64,000 nt of DNA from Acidobacteriota bacterium (GTDB lineage: Bacteria; Acidobacteriota; Terriglobia; Terriglobales; Acidobacteriaceae): positions 124,001-188,000 of the forward strand of contig JAFDVR010000008.1 of NCBI GenBank assembly GCA_018268855.1, given 5' to 3'. Shown in pieces: positions 15,560 through 23,693 of the stretch. Made by a program: the position numbers and the translations under genes. The stretch's first letter is position 1; every line of letters starts with the position of its first letter. A model generated the notes under the pieces. That model did not search any database, was not told the DNA's origin, and saw only the letters and a program-made list of their open reading frames with translations.

Positions 15560-16054
15560 ATGAAGATTCTCCGTATCCTGATCGCTCTGGTTGCCCTGGG
15601 TGGCGCGGTGGACTCGTATCTCGCGCTCAAAGTGCACTGGCAAGACCCCAACGCGGCGCCGCCCTGCGCCGTGACTGAGAAGTGGGACTGCGGCGCGGTG
15701 AACCACTCGCGCTTTGCCGTCTTTCCGCCGCGCGGATTCGACGAAGACCCGAACTCAAAGGGACATTTTCCGGTGGCGACCATCGGCATCATCGGTTATG
15801 TCGTGATTGCGATTCTTGCGCTGGCGAAGCTGGATTTTCTGGCCTTTGAAGCGGCGCAGATTGGATGTTTCTGCGCGCTTGTTCTGACGTTTTTAGAGAA
15901 GTTCGTCCTCGAAAAGTGGTGCATCTACTGCGTCTGGTCGCAGGGCATCGTCGCCGTACTCGTTCTGTTGACGGCGGTGAACTGGTGGCTTGGCCGAGGC
16001 GGAGCAAAGAAGGGCCTGCACATCCGTGCAGCAGGAGAGACTCATGTGGCCTAA
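15560..16054 (+). CDS. vitamin K epoxide reductase (VKOR) family protein
   Basis: 164 residues with four to five membrane segments. Both cysteine pairs are present: Cys36/Cys44 in the periplasmic loop (CAVTEKWDC, followed by Ser50) and Cys121/Cys124 in the CIYC active site. Bacterial VKORs reoxidise DsbA-like proteins and pass electrons to quinones, replacing DsbB. There is no fused thioredoxin domain, so the partner must be encoded elsewhere. The start follows the preceding stop by 12 nt. The 3' end overlaps the next gene by 11 nt. Confidence 0.9.
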   Translation: MKILRILIALVALGGAVDSYLALKVHWQDPNAAPPCAVTEKWDCGAVNHSRFAVFPPRGFDEDPNSKGHFPVATIGIIGYVVIAILALAKLDFLAFEAAQIGCFCALVLTFLEKFVLEKWCIYCVWSQGIVAVLVLLTAVNWWLGRGGAKKGLHIRAAGETHVA

Positions 16055-16412
16055 GGTTATCGCGCAGCTCTGGGAGTTGCTGCCACATGCAACGCGGCTT
16101 GTTCCCGTGGCGCAGAAGTATTTTGAACAACGCGCGGGAGGCGAGGCCGAAGTGCTTGCTCCTTTGCAGAGCGCAGTCAGCAGCATCTCCGGATCAAATG
16201 AGGCAATCGTGCGACAACTGCAGGAACAGGCGCAGCTTCTTACCAATCTCACGGCTGAGGTGCGCGATTTGGGTTCAGCGAATGCGGCACTCAGCAGTCA
16301 ACTGGATGCGGTGCGAAACGCTGCAAGCTCAGCTTCGCTCTGGGCAAAGTTCGCAACTGGCCTGTCTCTTGTAGCCGTAGTTCTCACAGTCATTCTCTTG
16401 TTGAAACACTGA
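16044..16412 (+). CDS. tail-anchored coiled-coil protein
   Basis: 122 residues from the ATG at 16044, preceded by GGAGA. The middle is a predicted coiled coil (NEAIVRQLQEQAQLLTNLTAEVRDLGSAN), and the C-terminus is one membrane helix (FATGLSLVAVVLTVILLL), so it should be anchored with the bulk in the cytoplasm. I do not recognise the family. It overlaps VKOR upstream and shares a base with the DUF3565 gene downstream (TGATG), so the three are translated together. Confidence 0.7.
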   Translation: MWPKVIAQLWELLPHATRLVPVAQKYFEQRAGGEAEVLAPLQSAVSSISGSNEAIVRQLQEQAQLLTNLTAEVRDLGSANAALSSQLDAVRNAASSASLWAKFATGLSLVAVVLTVILLLKH

Positions 16413-16624
16413 TGCAACAGCCGATCGTAGGATTCCATCAAGACGAAGAAAACCACTGGGTGGCCAACCTGGCCTGCGGGCACACGCAGCATGTGCGGCA
16501 CGATCCGCCATGGCAGGTGCGCGAGTGGGTGACGACCGAGGCCGGGCGCATGCAGTACATCGGTAGGAACCTGAACTGTAAGCGGTGCGACGAGGAAGCA
16601 CCCGCCCACAGCCCTATCGCGTAA
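16412..16624 (+). CDS. DUF3565 small zinc-ribbon-like protein
   Basis: 70 residues matching the DUF3565 pattern: VGFHQDEENHWVANLACGH, HVRHDPPWQVREWV, and LNCKRCDE near the end. Cys22, His24, Cys56 and Cys59 could bind one zinc ion. Function is unknown; relatives are sometimes described as pressure- or stress-regulated. It starts inside the stop codon of the preceding gene. Confidence 0.82.
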   Translation: MQQPIVGFHQDEENHWVANLACGHTQHVRHDPPWQVREWVTTEAGRMQYIGRNLNCKRCDEEAPAHSPIA

Positions 16625-16682
16625 AATTGGCGGGAGTTCTAAAGCCTTTCCGCGGAGTCCGGCCCTGCTTACTTCCATCCCG

Positions 16683-18338
16683 ATGTTTGCCATGAACATG
16701 ATGCTGCTGGCGCAGCAGCACGGCCTGCGTCATTACTGGAAGAGCCACTACGGCGACCGCACTTTCCAGCACATGTACCGCTGGAATGCGTTTGATACGT
16801 CGCTGCTGATTCCCTACTTCATTGTGATGGTGATCCTGGCCTTCTACGGCATTCATCGCTATCAGCTTGTTTATCTGTATTACAAGTATCGCCGGAACGC
16901 CGCCTCGTGGAAGAACCCGCCTGCGACGTACTCGGAAGAGGAGCTGCCGTTCGTTACGATCCAGCTTCCTACGTTTAACGAACAGTATGTGATCGACCGT
17001 CTTGTCGATGCGTGCTGCCGCATCGACTATCCTCGCGACCGGTTTGAAATACAGGTGCTGGACGACTCCACCGATGAGACGAAGGAAGTGGCCGCGCAGG
17101 TGGTGAAGCGTTATGCCGAAGGCTACGGCGACCTGGGGCCGCAGCCGATCACCTACATCCATCGCACCAACCGTTACGGCTACAAAGCGGGCGCGCTGGA
17201 CAATGGCCTGAAGACCGCCAAGGGTGAGATGGTCGCCATCTTCGACGCGGACTTTGTTCCGCCGAGCGACTGGCTGCGCAAGGTCATCCACCACTTCAAA
17301 GAGACGCCAACGCACCAGAAGATCGGCATGGTGCAGACGCGGTGGACGCACCTGAACCGCAACTACAGCTTCCTCACGCAGGTGGAGGCCATTCTGCTGG
17401 ACGGCCACTTTGTGCTGGAGCACGGCGGGCGTTCACGCGCGGGTGTCTTCTTCAACTTCAACGGCACGGCTGGCATGTGGCGCAGGGCAGCGATTGAAGA
17501 AGCAGGCGGATGGCAGCACGACACGCTGACTGAAGACACCGACCTCAGCTATCGCGCGCAGTTGAAGGGATGGAACTTTCACTATCTGCAGGATGTGGAG
17601 TGCCCCGCCGAGTTGCCGATTGAGATGACGGCCTTCAAGACGCAGCAGGCGCGCTGGGCGAAGGGCCTTATCCAGACCAGCCTGAAGATTATGCCGCGCG
17701 TGTTGAAGAGCGATGCGCCGTGGCACACCAAACTGGAGGCGTGGTATCACCTGACGGCGAACATCAGCTATCCGCTGATGATCATTCTCTCCACGCTGCT
17801 GATGCCGGCGATGCTCATCCGTTCGTGGCAGGGCTGGCTGCAGATGATGCTGATCGACTTTCCGCTGTTTATGGCGAGCACGTTTTCCATCTCCAGCTTT
17901 TATCTGGTCTCGCAGAAAGAGTTGTTTCCGAAGAGTTGGGGCAAGACGTTTCTCTATCTGCCGTTCCTGATGGCGCTCGGCATCGGGCTTACCATTACGA
18001 ATGCGAAGGCCGTGTTGGAAGCGCTCTTTGGAGTGAAGAGCGCGTTCGCGCGCACGCCGAAATATCGCGTGCAGAAGAAGGGCGAAAAGAATGTCGCGCA
18101 GAAGTATCGTAAGCGGCTTGGAATTGTGCCGTGGATCGAGTTACTGATCGGCTGTTATTTTGCGTGGACGGTGTATTACGCCGTGATCAGCGAGAACTAT
18201 TTCACCGTGCCATTCCTGTTGCTGTTTGTGTTGGGCTACTGGACGACGGGCGTGATGAGCCTGTTGCAAGGGCGGTTTGAGCGCCTCAGCAATGTGGGGC
18301 AAGAGTTGCACGAAAAGCCGTATCCAATGGGGATTTGA
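16683..18338 (+). CDS. processive family 2 glycosyltransferase, cellulose-synthase-like
   Basis: 551 residues. Membrane segment (LLIPYFIVMVILAFYGI), cytosolic GT2 domain, then four or five C-terminal membrane segments. Catalytic signs: VTIQLPTFNEQYVIDRL, DDS (127-129), DAD (188-190), TEDTD, and QQARWAKG, the QxxRW motif of processive synthases that extrude a polysaccharide. The nearest functional types are beta-glucan and glucomannan synthases; the sugar cannot be told from sequence. No BcsB, PilZ or cellulase gene is adjacent, so it is not a standard bcs operon. The start is taken at 16683, with ATGs at 16692 and 16698 also possible. Confidence 0.9.
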   Translation: MFAMNMMLLAQQHGLRHYWKSHYGDRTFQHMYRWNAFDTSLLIPYFIVMVILAFYGIHRYQLVYLYYKYRRNAASWKNPPATYSEEELPFVTIQLPTFNEQYVIDRLVDACCRIDYPRDRFEIQVLDDSTDETKEVAAQVVKRYAEGYGDLGPQPITYIHRTNRYGYKAGALDNGLKTAKGEMVAIFDADFVPPSDWLRKVIHHFKETPTHQKIGMVQTRWTHLNRNYSFLTQVEAILLDGHFVLEHGGRSRAGVFFNFNGTAGMWRRAAIEEAGGWQHDTLTEDTDLSYRAQLKGWNFHYLQDVECPAELPIEMTAFKTQQARWAKGLIQTSLKIMPRVLKSDAPWHTKLEAWYHLTANISYPLMIILSTLLMPAMLIRSWQGWLQMMLIDFPLFMASTFSISSFYLVSQKELFPKSWGKTFLYLPFLMALGIGLTITNAKAVLEALFGVKSAFARTPKYRVQKKGEKNVAQKYRKRLGIVPWIELLIGCYFAWTVYYAVISENYFTVPFLLLFVLGYWTTGVMSLLQGRFERLSNVGQELHEKPYPMGI

Positions 18339-18398
18339 CGTATTCCGTTAAGCCAGAAGTAGGCGGCCATTTACGATGAATCCAACGAGGATTCTGCC

Positions 18399-19763
18399 GT
18401 GCGCCTGAAACTCTCTGCTCTCTGCCTTCTCGCGGTTTTTACCATAGCCGCTCACGCACTCGATTCCGTCCCGAAGGCTGAGTATCGCCAGCGCCGCGTT
18501 GCGCTTGCGGAAAAGCTGCATGGTGGAGCGGCGGTCCTTTTTGGCAACTCGGAGCCTGCGCTTGAGGTGATGTTCTACCGCCAGGACAATGACTTCTACT
18601 ATCTGAGCGGACGCACTGAGCCCGGCGCTGCGATGCTGATCATCGGCGCGGGACCGGCGACCACTGCACCGCGCCTCGGCACGATTGTGCCTGAACATGC
18701 GTATCGCGAAATCCTGTTTCTGCCTGAACGCAATCTGGTGCTGGAGAAGTACACCGGAGAGAAGCTCGATGCCGCATCGCCAAACGTAAAGGCGGAGACG
18801 GGTTTTGATGAAGTAATGCCGCTCTCCGCATTGCCTGCCGTGCTGGCGAAGTTTGTAGCCGAAGACCGCAGGCGCGGGCAAAACTTCTGGTGGCAGCAGG
18901 ACATGAAACCTGCCACAGCGGCTATGCGTTTCGCCGCTACAGCGTTAGGCGTGGACAATGACTTCCCCGCCAACGACGTTCGCTCACTCACGATGCAGTT
19001 GCGCAGCGTCAAAAGTCCTGCCGAGATCGACCTGATCCGCAAAGCGACCGAAGCCTCCGCCGCAGGGCAGCTTGCTGGGATGAAAGCTATCAAGCCCGGA
19101 GTGACGGAGAACAGCGTATCCGGCGCGGAGATGGCTGCGTTTATGAAGCGCGGGTGCGAACGCGCGAGCTATCCGCCGATTGTGGGCGCCGGCGTTCACT
19201 CCACCACGCTGCATTATTCAGAGAACTCCGCCACCATCCAGAAAGGTGACGTGGTAGTGATCGACGAGGCGTGCGAGTACTCGATGTATGCCAGCGATCT
19301 GACGCGCACCATGCCGGCGACTGACCGCTTTACCGCTCGCCAGAAAGAGCTCTACGAGATCGTTCTCGGCGCGCAGAAGGCCGCGGAACAGGCTTTTGTT
19401 GCAGGCAAGATGAAGCTCGGGAACGTAAACCAGCGCGGCGATAGTGTCCACGACACACTCGATAAAGTCGCGTACGACTACATCAACACGCATGGTAAAG
19501 ATCTGCATGGAGGGCCGCTAGGCAAATACTTCCTTCACGGTCTGGGCCACTCCGTTGGATTGGATGTGCATGATCCTTTTGACTACTCCCAACCGCTGGA
19601 CAAAGGAAACGTGTTTACCATCGAACCGGGCGTCTATATTCCAGAGGAAAAAATTGGCATTCGCATTGAGAACACGTATTACGTAGACGAAACAGGCAGG
19701 TTGATAAACTTAAGCGAAAATCTTCCACGCGAGCCCGCCGATGTAGAAGCGGCCATGCGTTAG
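18399..19763 (+). CDS. exported Xaa-Pro aminopeptidase (M24B)
   Basis: 454 residues from a GTG. Signal peptide (LSALCLLAVFTIAAHA), then an aminopeptidase-P N-terminal domain (YRQRRVALAEKL, FYYLSGRTEPGA), then the creatinase-fold catalytic domain. The five metal ligands can be placed: the two Asp in VVIDEACEYSMYASDLTRTMP, His in HGLGHSVGLDVHD, Glu in FTIEPGVYIP and Glu in GIRIENTYYV. It removes N-terminal residues before proline from peptides. The signal peptide puts it in the periplasm, where it probably helps peptide scavenging. Confidence 0.92.
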   Translation: MRLKLSALCLLAVFTIAAHALDSVPKAEYRQRRVALAEKLHGGAAVLFGNSEPALEVMFYRQDNDFYYLSGRTEPGAAMLIIGAGPATTAPRLGTIVPEHAYREILFLPERNLVLEKYTGEKLDAASPNVKAETGFDEVMPLSALPAVLAKFVAEDRRRGQNFWWQQDMKPATAAMRFAATALGVDNDFPANDVRSLTMQLRSVKSPAEIDLIRKATEASAAGQLAGMKAIKPGVTENSVSGAEMAAFMKRGCERASYPPIVGAGVHSTTLHYSENSATIQKGDVVVIDEACEYSMYASDLTRTMPATDRFTARQKELYEIVLGAQKAAEQAFVAGKMKLGNVNQRGDSVHDTLDKVAYDYINTHGKDLHGGPLGKYFLHGLGHSVGLDVHDPFDYSQPLDKGNVFTIEPGVYIPEEKIGIRIENTYYVDETGRLINLSENLPREPADVEAAMR

Positions 19764-19776
19764 AGACGAGCGAAGC

Positions 19777-20145
19777 ATGGGTGGCATCATTGCGATCTCA
19801 CTTCCGCTGCTGATTGGTTATGCGATTGCCTTCGCTGTTTACATGGGCACAAGCTTCGCCTTCGCTGCTCTCTTCCGTAGCGCGCTGGCTTCTGAAGGAC
19901 GCCCTCTGCCTGGCTTCTATGCAGCGTCCGCCTTCGCGTGGTTTCTCGCCACATTCTGTGCCTGTTATTTCGTGGTCACGCAGGCGCCCTATGCATGGGA
20001 GATTGTTCTTATCACCCTCGTAATTCTGGTCGTGCTCTTTCGCAGCGCATACGATTTCCATCCGCAGCAGCCTAAGCGTCTGGTCATTTTATGCGCCATC
20101 ACCATAATGATCAGCGCAGTAATCGTTTGGAAACTGGTCAGCTAG
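19777..20145 (+). CDS. small four-helix membrane protein
   Basis: 122 residues, nearly all hydrophobic, with four predicted helices and short loops. No motif is recognised. It lies 13 nt after the M24 peptidase gene and its 3' end overlaps the convergent transporter gene by 8 nt. Confidence 0.65.
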   Translation: MGGIIAISLPLLIGYAIAFAVYMGTSFAFAALFRSALASEGRPLPGFYAASAFAWFLATFCACYFVVTQAPYAWEIVLITLVILVVLFRSAYDFHPQQPKRLVILCAITIMISAVIVWKLVS

Positions 20146-21424
20146 CCTTCTGCCGCATGCCCCAGATGCCGAAGAACAGAATGTACGCATAGCACGCCAG
20201 CGGAATCACCAGCGCGCGGTGAATGCCGATCAGGTCTGCAACATGGCCTTGCGCTGCCGGGATCAAGGCTCCGCCTACAATCGCCATGATCATCACTGAA
20301 GATGCATCGCTCGTGCGCTTTCCCATGCCTTCCACACCAATCGCGAAAATCGATGGGAACATGATGGAGTTGAACAAGCCGACGGCAAGGATGGTAGCCG
20401 CAGCCAGCATGCCGTGGGTTGTAGTGGAGACGAGCACCAGCGCACCGGCAACCGCCGCACAGATCGCCAGCAATTTTTCAGGACTCAGCTTCTGCAAGAC
20501 TCCCGCGCCGATAAAGCGGCCTACCATCGCGCAGGTCCAGTAGATCGAAACCAGCCCTCCAGCCACCTTCTCACTTACATTCAGAATCTCTGGCAGGTTC
20601 AAATACTTCACCAGGAAGCTGCCGATAGCCACTTCTCCACCTACATAAACAAAGATGCCAATCGTAGCCAGCAGCACACGCTTATTTTTCAGGATGCTGA
20701 ATCCATGCTTTGTGTCGGAACTGCGGATCTGTTCGGTGTCCATGTGGCGCGGTGCGGGAAGTCCAAACCGGATCAACGCGGCCAGAAGAAGCAGGATCAC
20801 AGCAAGGATGGTGTAAGGCAGGCGCACGGAAGATGCCTGCTGCAACTGCGCCGCGCGGAGTGCGTCTCCATGGAGCGATGCCAGCGGAACAGTAGCTGCG
20901 GCAGTAAAGATCATCACGGCACCGATCTTTGGCGCGACTGCGGTTCCCAGCGAATTGAAAGCTTGCGCAAGATTCAGGCGGCTCGATGCTGTACGGGCGC
21001 TGCCGAGCGCCGTGACGTATGGATTGGCCGCTACCTGCAATGCGGTTATACCGCAGGCGAGCACCACCAGCGCGGCCAAAAAGAAGCCATAGGAGAGCAC
21101 TATCGCCGCAGGAATAAACATCAGGCAGCCAATGGCTGAAACTACAAGGCCCGAAACCATCGTGTTGCGGTAGCCGATACGGTCCACCGCCTTGCCCCAT
21201 GGCACCGCGAAGACGAAGTACGACGTAAAGAACGCAAACTGCACCAGCATCGCCTGAAAGTTGTTCAGCGAAAAAACATTCTGCAGATGCGGAATAAGGA
21301 TGTCGTTGAGAACGGTCGCGAATCCCCAGATGAAGAACAACGTGGAGACAACGCTCATCGCAGCGGTGGGGCGCGCGACTTCCAGTTCGGGAAGAACTCC
21401 CTCGGCGGGAATCTCATTTTGCAT
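20138..21424 (-). CDS. sugar MFS transporter, FucP/GluP family
   Basis: 428 residues with twelve membrane segments. The family signs are FFIWGFATVLNDILIPHLQ in the first helix, QFAFFTSYFVFAVPWGKAVDRIGYR, and the ALQVAANPYVTALG and SRLNLAQAFNSLGTAVAPKIG blocks. FucP-type proteins import fucose, glucose or galactose with protons; the substrate here is not determined. It stands alone on its strand. Confidence 0.9.
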   Translation of the reverse strand: MQNEIPAEGVLPELEVARPTAAMSVVSTLFFIWGFATVLNDILIPHLQNVFSLNNFQAMLVQFAFFTSYFVFAVPWGKAVDRIGYRNTMVSGLVVSAIGCLMFIPAAIVLSYGFFLAALVVLACGITALQVAANPYVTALGSARTASSRLNLAQAFNSLGTAVAPKIGAVMIFTAAATVPLASLHGDALRAAQLQQASSVRLPYTILAVILLLLAALIRFGLPAPRHMDTEQIRSSDTKHGFSILKNKRVLLATIGIFVYVGGEVAIGSFLVKYLNLPEILNVSEKVAGGLVSIYWTCAMVGRFIGAGVLQKLSPEKLLAICAAVAGALVLVSTTTHGMLAAATILAVGLFNSIMFPSIFAIGVEGMGKRTSDASSVMIMAIVGGALIPAAQGHVADLIGIHRALVIPLACYAYILFFGIWGMRQKAS

Positions 21425-21565
21425 GGGCTGGGGTCCTCGGAATCAGTTCAGATAAATAGTGTACCGGGCGGCACGATATCGAGGACCTGAAATACCGAAT
21501 AAGGGACAGGATGAGAGACACAACGAAGTTCAATACGCCGTAATCTTTCCTGCCCCTTATTCCTC

Positions 21566-22453
21566 CTATTTCTTCTTCAGTGCGGCCGCCACCTCAATCG
21601 GATGATCGGACTCGATGATGTCTGCGCCGTCCTTGATGATCTGGCGGTAAGCTTCGGCGCGCTCTGCCTCTGTGGGCAGTTTGTCGTAGCTTGGGGCTGC
21701 GGCCACCATCACCTTCATGCCACGCTTATGCAGTTCGTCATAGAGAGCTTTGTTCTCCGGCTTGTTCTTCGATCCCACGTATGCAATCGCGATGTTCGAC
21801 CACGGGATGCCTGCAGCTTCATAGCTCTTCATCTGCTCTTCAGTAAAAATCACCGCCGCAAACAGCGCTCGTTTGTCAAAGTCATACAGCATCTTCGCCT
21901 GTTCGGCCTTGTGGACGGTGAAGAGCGTCCACGCAAACGCATCCAGCTTCTTGACTACTTCGGCCTTCTGGATCTGCGGAACATCCTTGATATCGAGGTT
22001 CAGGATGGTCTTGCCCTTCGCCCATTTGATGGCTTCTTCGAGAGACGGCGGATGCACGTTCGGCACCGGATTACCCTGGAAATCCTTCATGCCAAGCGCC
22101 TGCACTTCAGCCAGTGTGTAGTCCTTCACCTTACCGTGGCCCAGAGTAGTACGGTCGAGCGTGGGATCATGCATGATCACAATTTTGTTGTCCTTGGTCA
22201 GGTGCGGATCGGTCTCGAACATCATGGGCGCGGCCTGCAGCGCATGCTCAAAGGCAGAGATGGAGTTCTCCGGAAATCCGGCAACATCGCCGCCACGATG
22301 CCCACTCACGATCGGGGCACTCTTCAGGTCGTAGTGAAAGAACTTCTTCGTATCGTCTACCGTTTTGAACTTCGGCAACGTGTGTATCTTCTGCGCCGAT
22401 GCAAACACCGTCGCGCTTATTGCGATTCCGGCTACCCAGTTTTGCAGCTTCAT
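21566..22453 (-). CDS. exported glycerophosphodiester phosphodiesterase
   Basis: 295 residues with a signal peptide (GIAISATVFASAQ). The catalytic set is present: SGHRGG with PENSISAF, ETDPHLTKDN, and MHDPTLDRTT, followed by LNLDIKD and the late GADIIESDHP. It hydrolyses glycerophosphodiesters released from phospholipids to glycerol 3-phosphate and an alcohol. The periplasmic location suggests phosphate or carbon scavenging. Because the LDIKD motif is less canonical than in GlpQ, a related phosphodiesterase role is possible. Confidence 0.85.
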   Translation of the reverse strand: MKLQNWVAGIAISATVFASAQKIHTLPKFKTVDDTKKFFHYDLKSAPIVSGHRGGDVAGFPENSISAFEHALQAAPMMFETDPHLTKDNKIVIMHDPTLDRTTLGHGKVKDYTLAEVQALGMKDFQGNPVPNVHPPSLEEAIKWAKGKTILNLDIKDVPQIQKAEVVKKLDAFAWTLFTVHKAEQAKMLYDFDKRALFAAVIFTEEQMKSYEAAGIPWSNIAIAYVGSKNKPENKALYDELHKRGMKVMVAAAPSYDKLPTEAERAEAYRQIIKDGADIIESDHPIEVAAALKKK

Positions 22454-22480
22454 TCCTTTTTCTCCTCGATCACGCGCGCA

Positions 22481-22517
22481 AAAGAAAAACCGGCACCTGC
22501 GCTATGCAGATGCCGGC
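22481..22517 (-). terminator. intrinsic terminator of the beta-barrel gene
   Basis: Read on the minus strand, CCGGCATCTGC (22516-22506) and GCAGGTGCCGG (22500-22490) form a stem with one G-T pair and a 5-nt loop. TTTTTCTTTTG follows. It lies between the beta-barrel gene and the phosphodiesterase gene, so the latter needs its own promoter or read-through. Confidence 0.8.
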
Positions 22518-22546
22518 TTTGTCTCTCGGCGTCTTCGCCGTCCATC

Positions 22547-23515
22547 TTACCAGCGAATACCGGCTATGATGGGGAAATATCCACTACGTTCCGCATTGTG
22601 CGCGTAGAAGAGGTTGGCATTGCGGTCAGTGTTCATCCACGCATATCGGGCTTCCACAAACAGACGCTGCGACGAGAAGCTCGACAGTTTATAGGTCAAA
22701 CCCAGGCCGCCGGAGATGGTGATACCGCCGCTCTTATACGTATCGAACGCCTGATTGGACGTGTAATCGTAGCAATAGCCATAGTAGTAATCGCAATAGG
22801 TGCCTGAGGTCGGCAGCGTAAAGTTAGTCACTTTCCGTGCATAACCGATGCCACCTACTACGTACGCTCCGCCTCTGCCGCTTCCCTGAAAGCTAATGGT
22901 AGGATTCAGCGTGAACGACCAGATGTGCCCATTCGCGTCCAGACCATCAAACGTGCCGGGAGCGTAGCCAAGGGTGTTGTACTGGTTGTACATGTTGGCG
23001 ATGTTGCCACCGGTCAGACCGAAGTTGTCATAGTCAAACTGCACCAGCACACCGAATGCCTTATTCATATTCAAACCGCCACCGACGGAGAACTTGTAGC
23101 TCGGCGTGTAGTAGCGGGCCATCGGTCCGGCTGGGACTGCCATACCGGCACCCACTTCAAATGCAATCTTTGAAGACCCGTCGCTGTTATGCCACTTGTC
23201 CGAATAACGCGGACGGCCATAGGTGCGGCGCCGCGGTGGCGGCTGGTTTGGATTGAAGCCCTCGCCAAGGCTGGCGCGTTCATCCAGGGTCGCATCCACA
23301 GACGAGGAGGACGAGCTCACACCATAGTTCATCTCTCCGTAGGTGAGATTGCTCGTCGGCGAAGTCACCGCGCTGCTGGCAAAAATCGATTTCGGCGCAG
23401 GTGCGCTGGTGGATTCAACACCCGCGGCATGCGCCACGGGCACCATGGATATCACTGCTGCCGCCGCTACAAACCAGCGGCACGAGGTACGAAGGCCTTC
23501 CTGAACATTCTTCAT
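22547..23515 (-). CDS. outer-membrane beta-barrel protein
   Basis: 322 residues. Signal peptide ending at VAHAAG, a Ser/Pro-rich segment, then an eight-strand-like barrel with alternating residues (KIAFEVGAGMAVPAG, YKFSVGGGLNMNKAFGVLVQFDYDNFGL, ISGGLGLTYKLSS, RLFVEARYAW). The protein ends GYFPIIAGIRW, with the C-terminal aromatic residue recognised by BamA. The Tyr/Cys-rich loop TYCDYYYGYCYDY is probably surface-exposed. The ATG at 23515 follows AGGAG; the longer frame to 23563 is unlikely. Function is unknown; an OmpW/OmpA-like porin or adhesin role is possible. Confidence 0.8.
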   Translation of the reverse strand: MKNVQEGLRTSCRWFVAAAAVISMVPVAHAAGVESTSAPAPKSIFASSAVTSPTSNLTYGEMNYGVSSSSSSVDATLDERASLGEGFNPNQPPPRRRTYGRPRYSDKWHNSDGSSKIAFEVGAGMAVPAGPMARYYTPSYKFSVGGGLNMNKAFGVLVQFDYDNFGLTGGNIANMYNQYNTLGYAPGTFDGLDANGHIWSFTLNPTISFQGSGRGGAYVVGGIGYARKVTNFTLPTSGTYCDYYYGYCYDYTSNQAFDTYKSGGITISGGLGLTYKLSSFSSQRLFVEARYAWMNTDRNANLFYAHNAERSGYFPIIAGIRW

Positions 23516-23653
23516 AGGTAACTTGCTCCTGACGTGCGAGGCTTCAACTCCGCTCCTTCCCAACCCCAGATGGGAGCAGATGTTGTGCCTGTTCTCTGAT
23601 AGGACGCAAAAAACTGCCCTTTGGATGACGTTGGCAGAACTTTACGAGAAAGA

Positions 23654-23692
23654 AAGGCCAATCCGCATCTGGATTGGCCTTCTTCTTTCTTA
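23654..23692. terminator. bidirectional terminator hairpin after RNase E/G
   Basis: AAGGCCAATCC (23654-23664) and GGATTGGCCTT (23671-23681) are an exact 11-bp stem with a 6-nt loop. T-rich runs flank both sides (TCTTCTTTCTT to the right; TTTCTTTCTC on the minus strand to the left). It terminates the RNase gene on the minus strand. Confidence 0.82.
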
Positions 23693-23693
23693 A

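Noticed and set aside
14717-15706. A 329-codon minus-strand frame opposite the outer-membrane protein and VKOR genes
   Set aside because: It covers two plus-strand genes with signal peptide and Cys motifs; it has none itself and starts inside VKOR.
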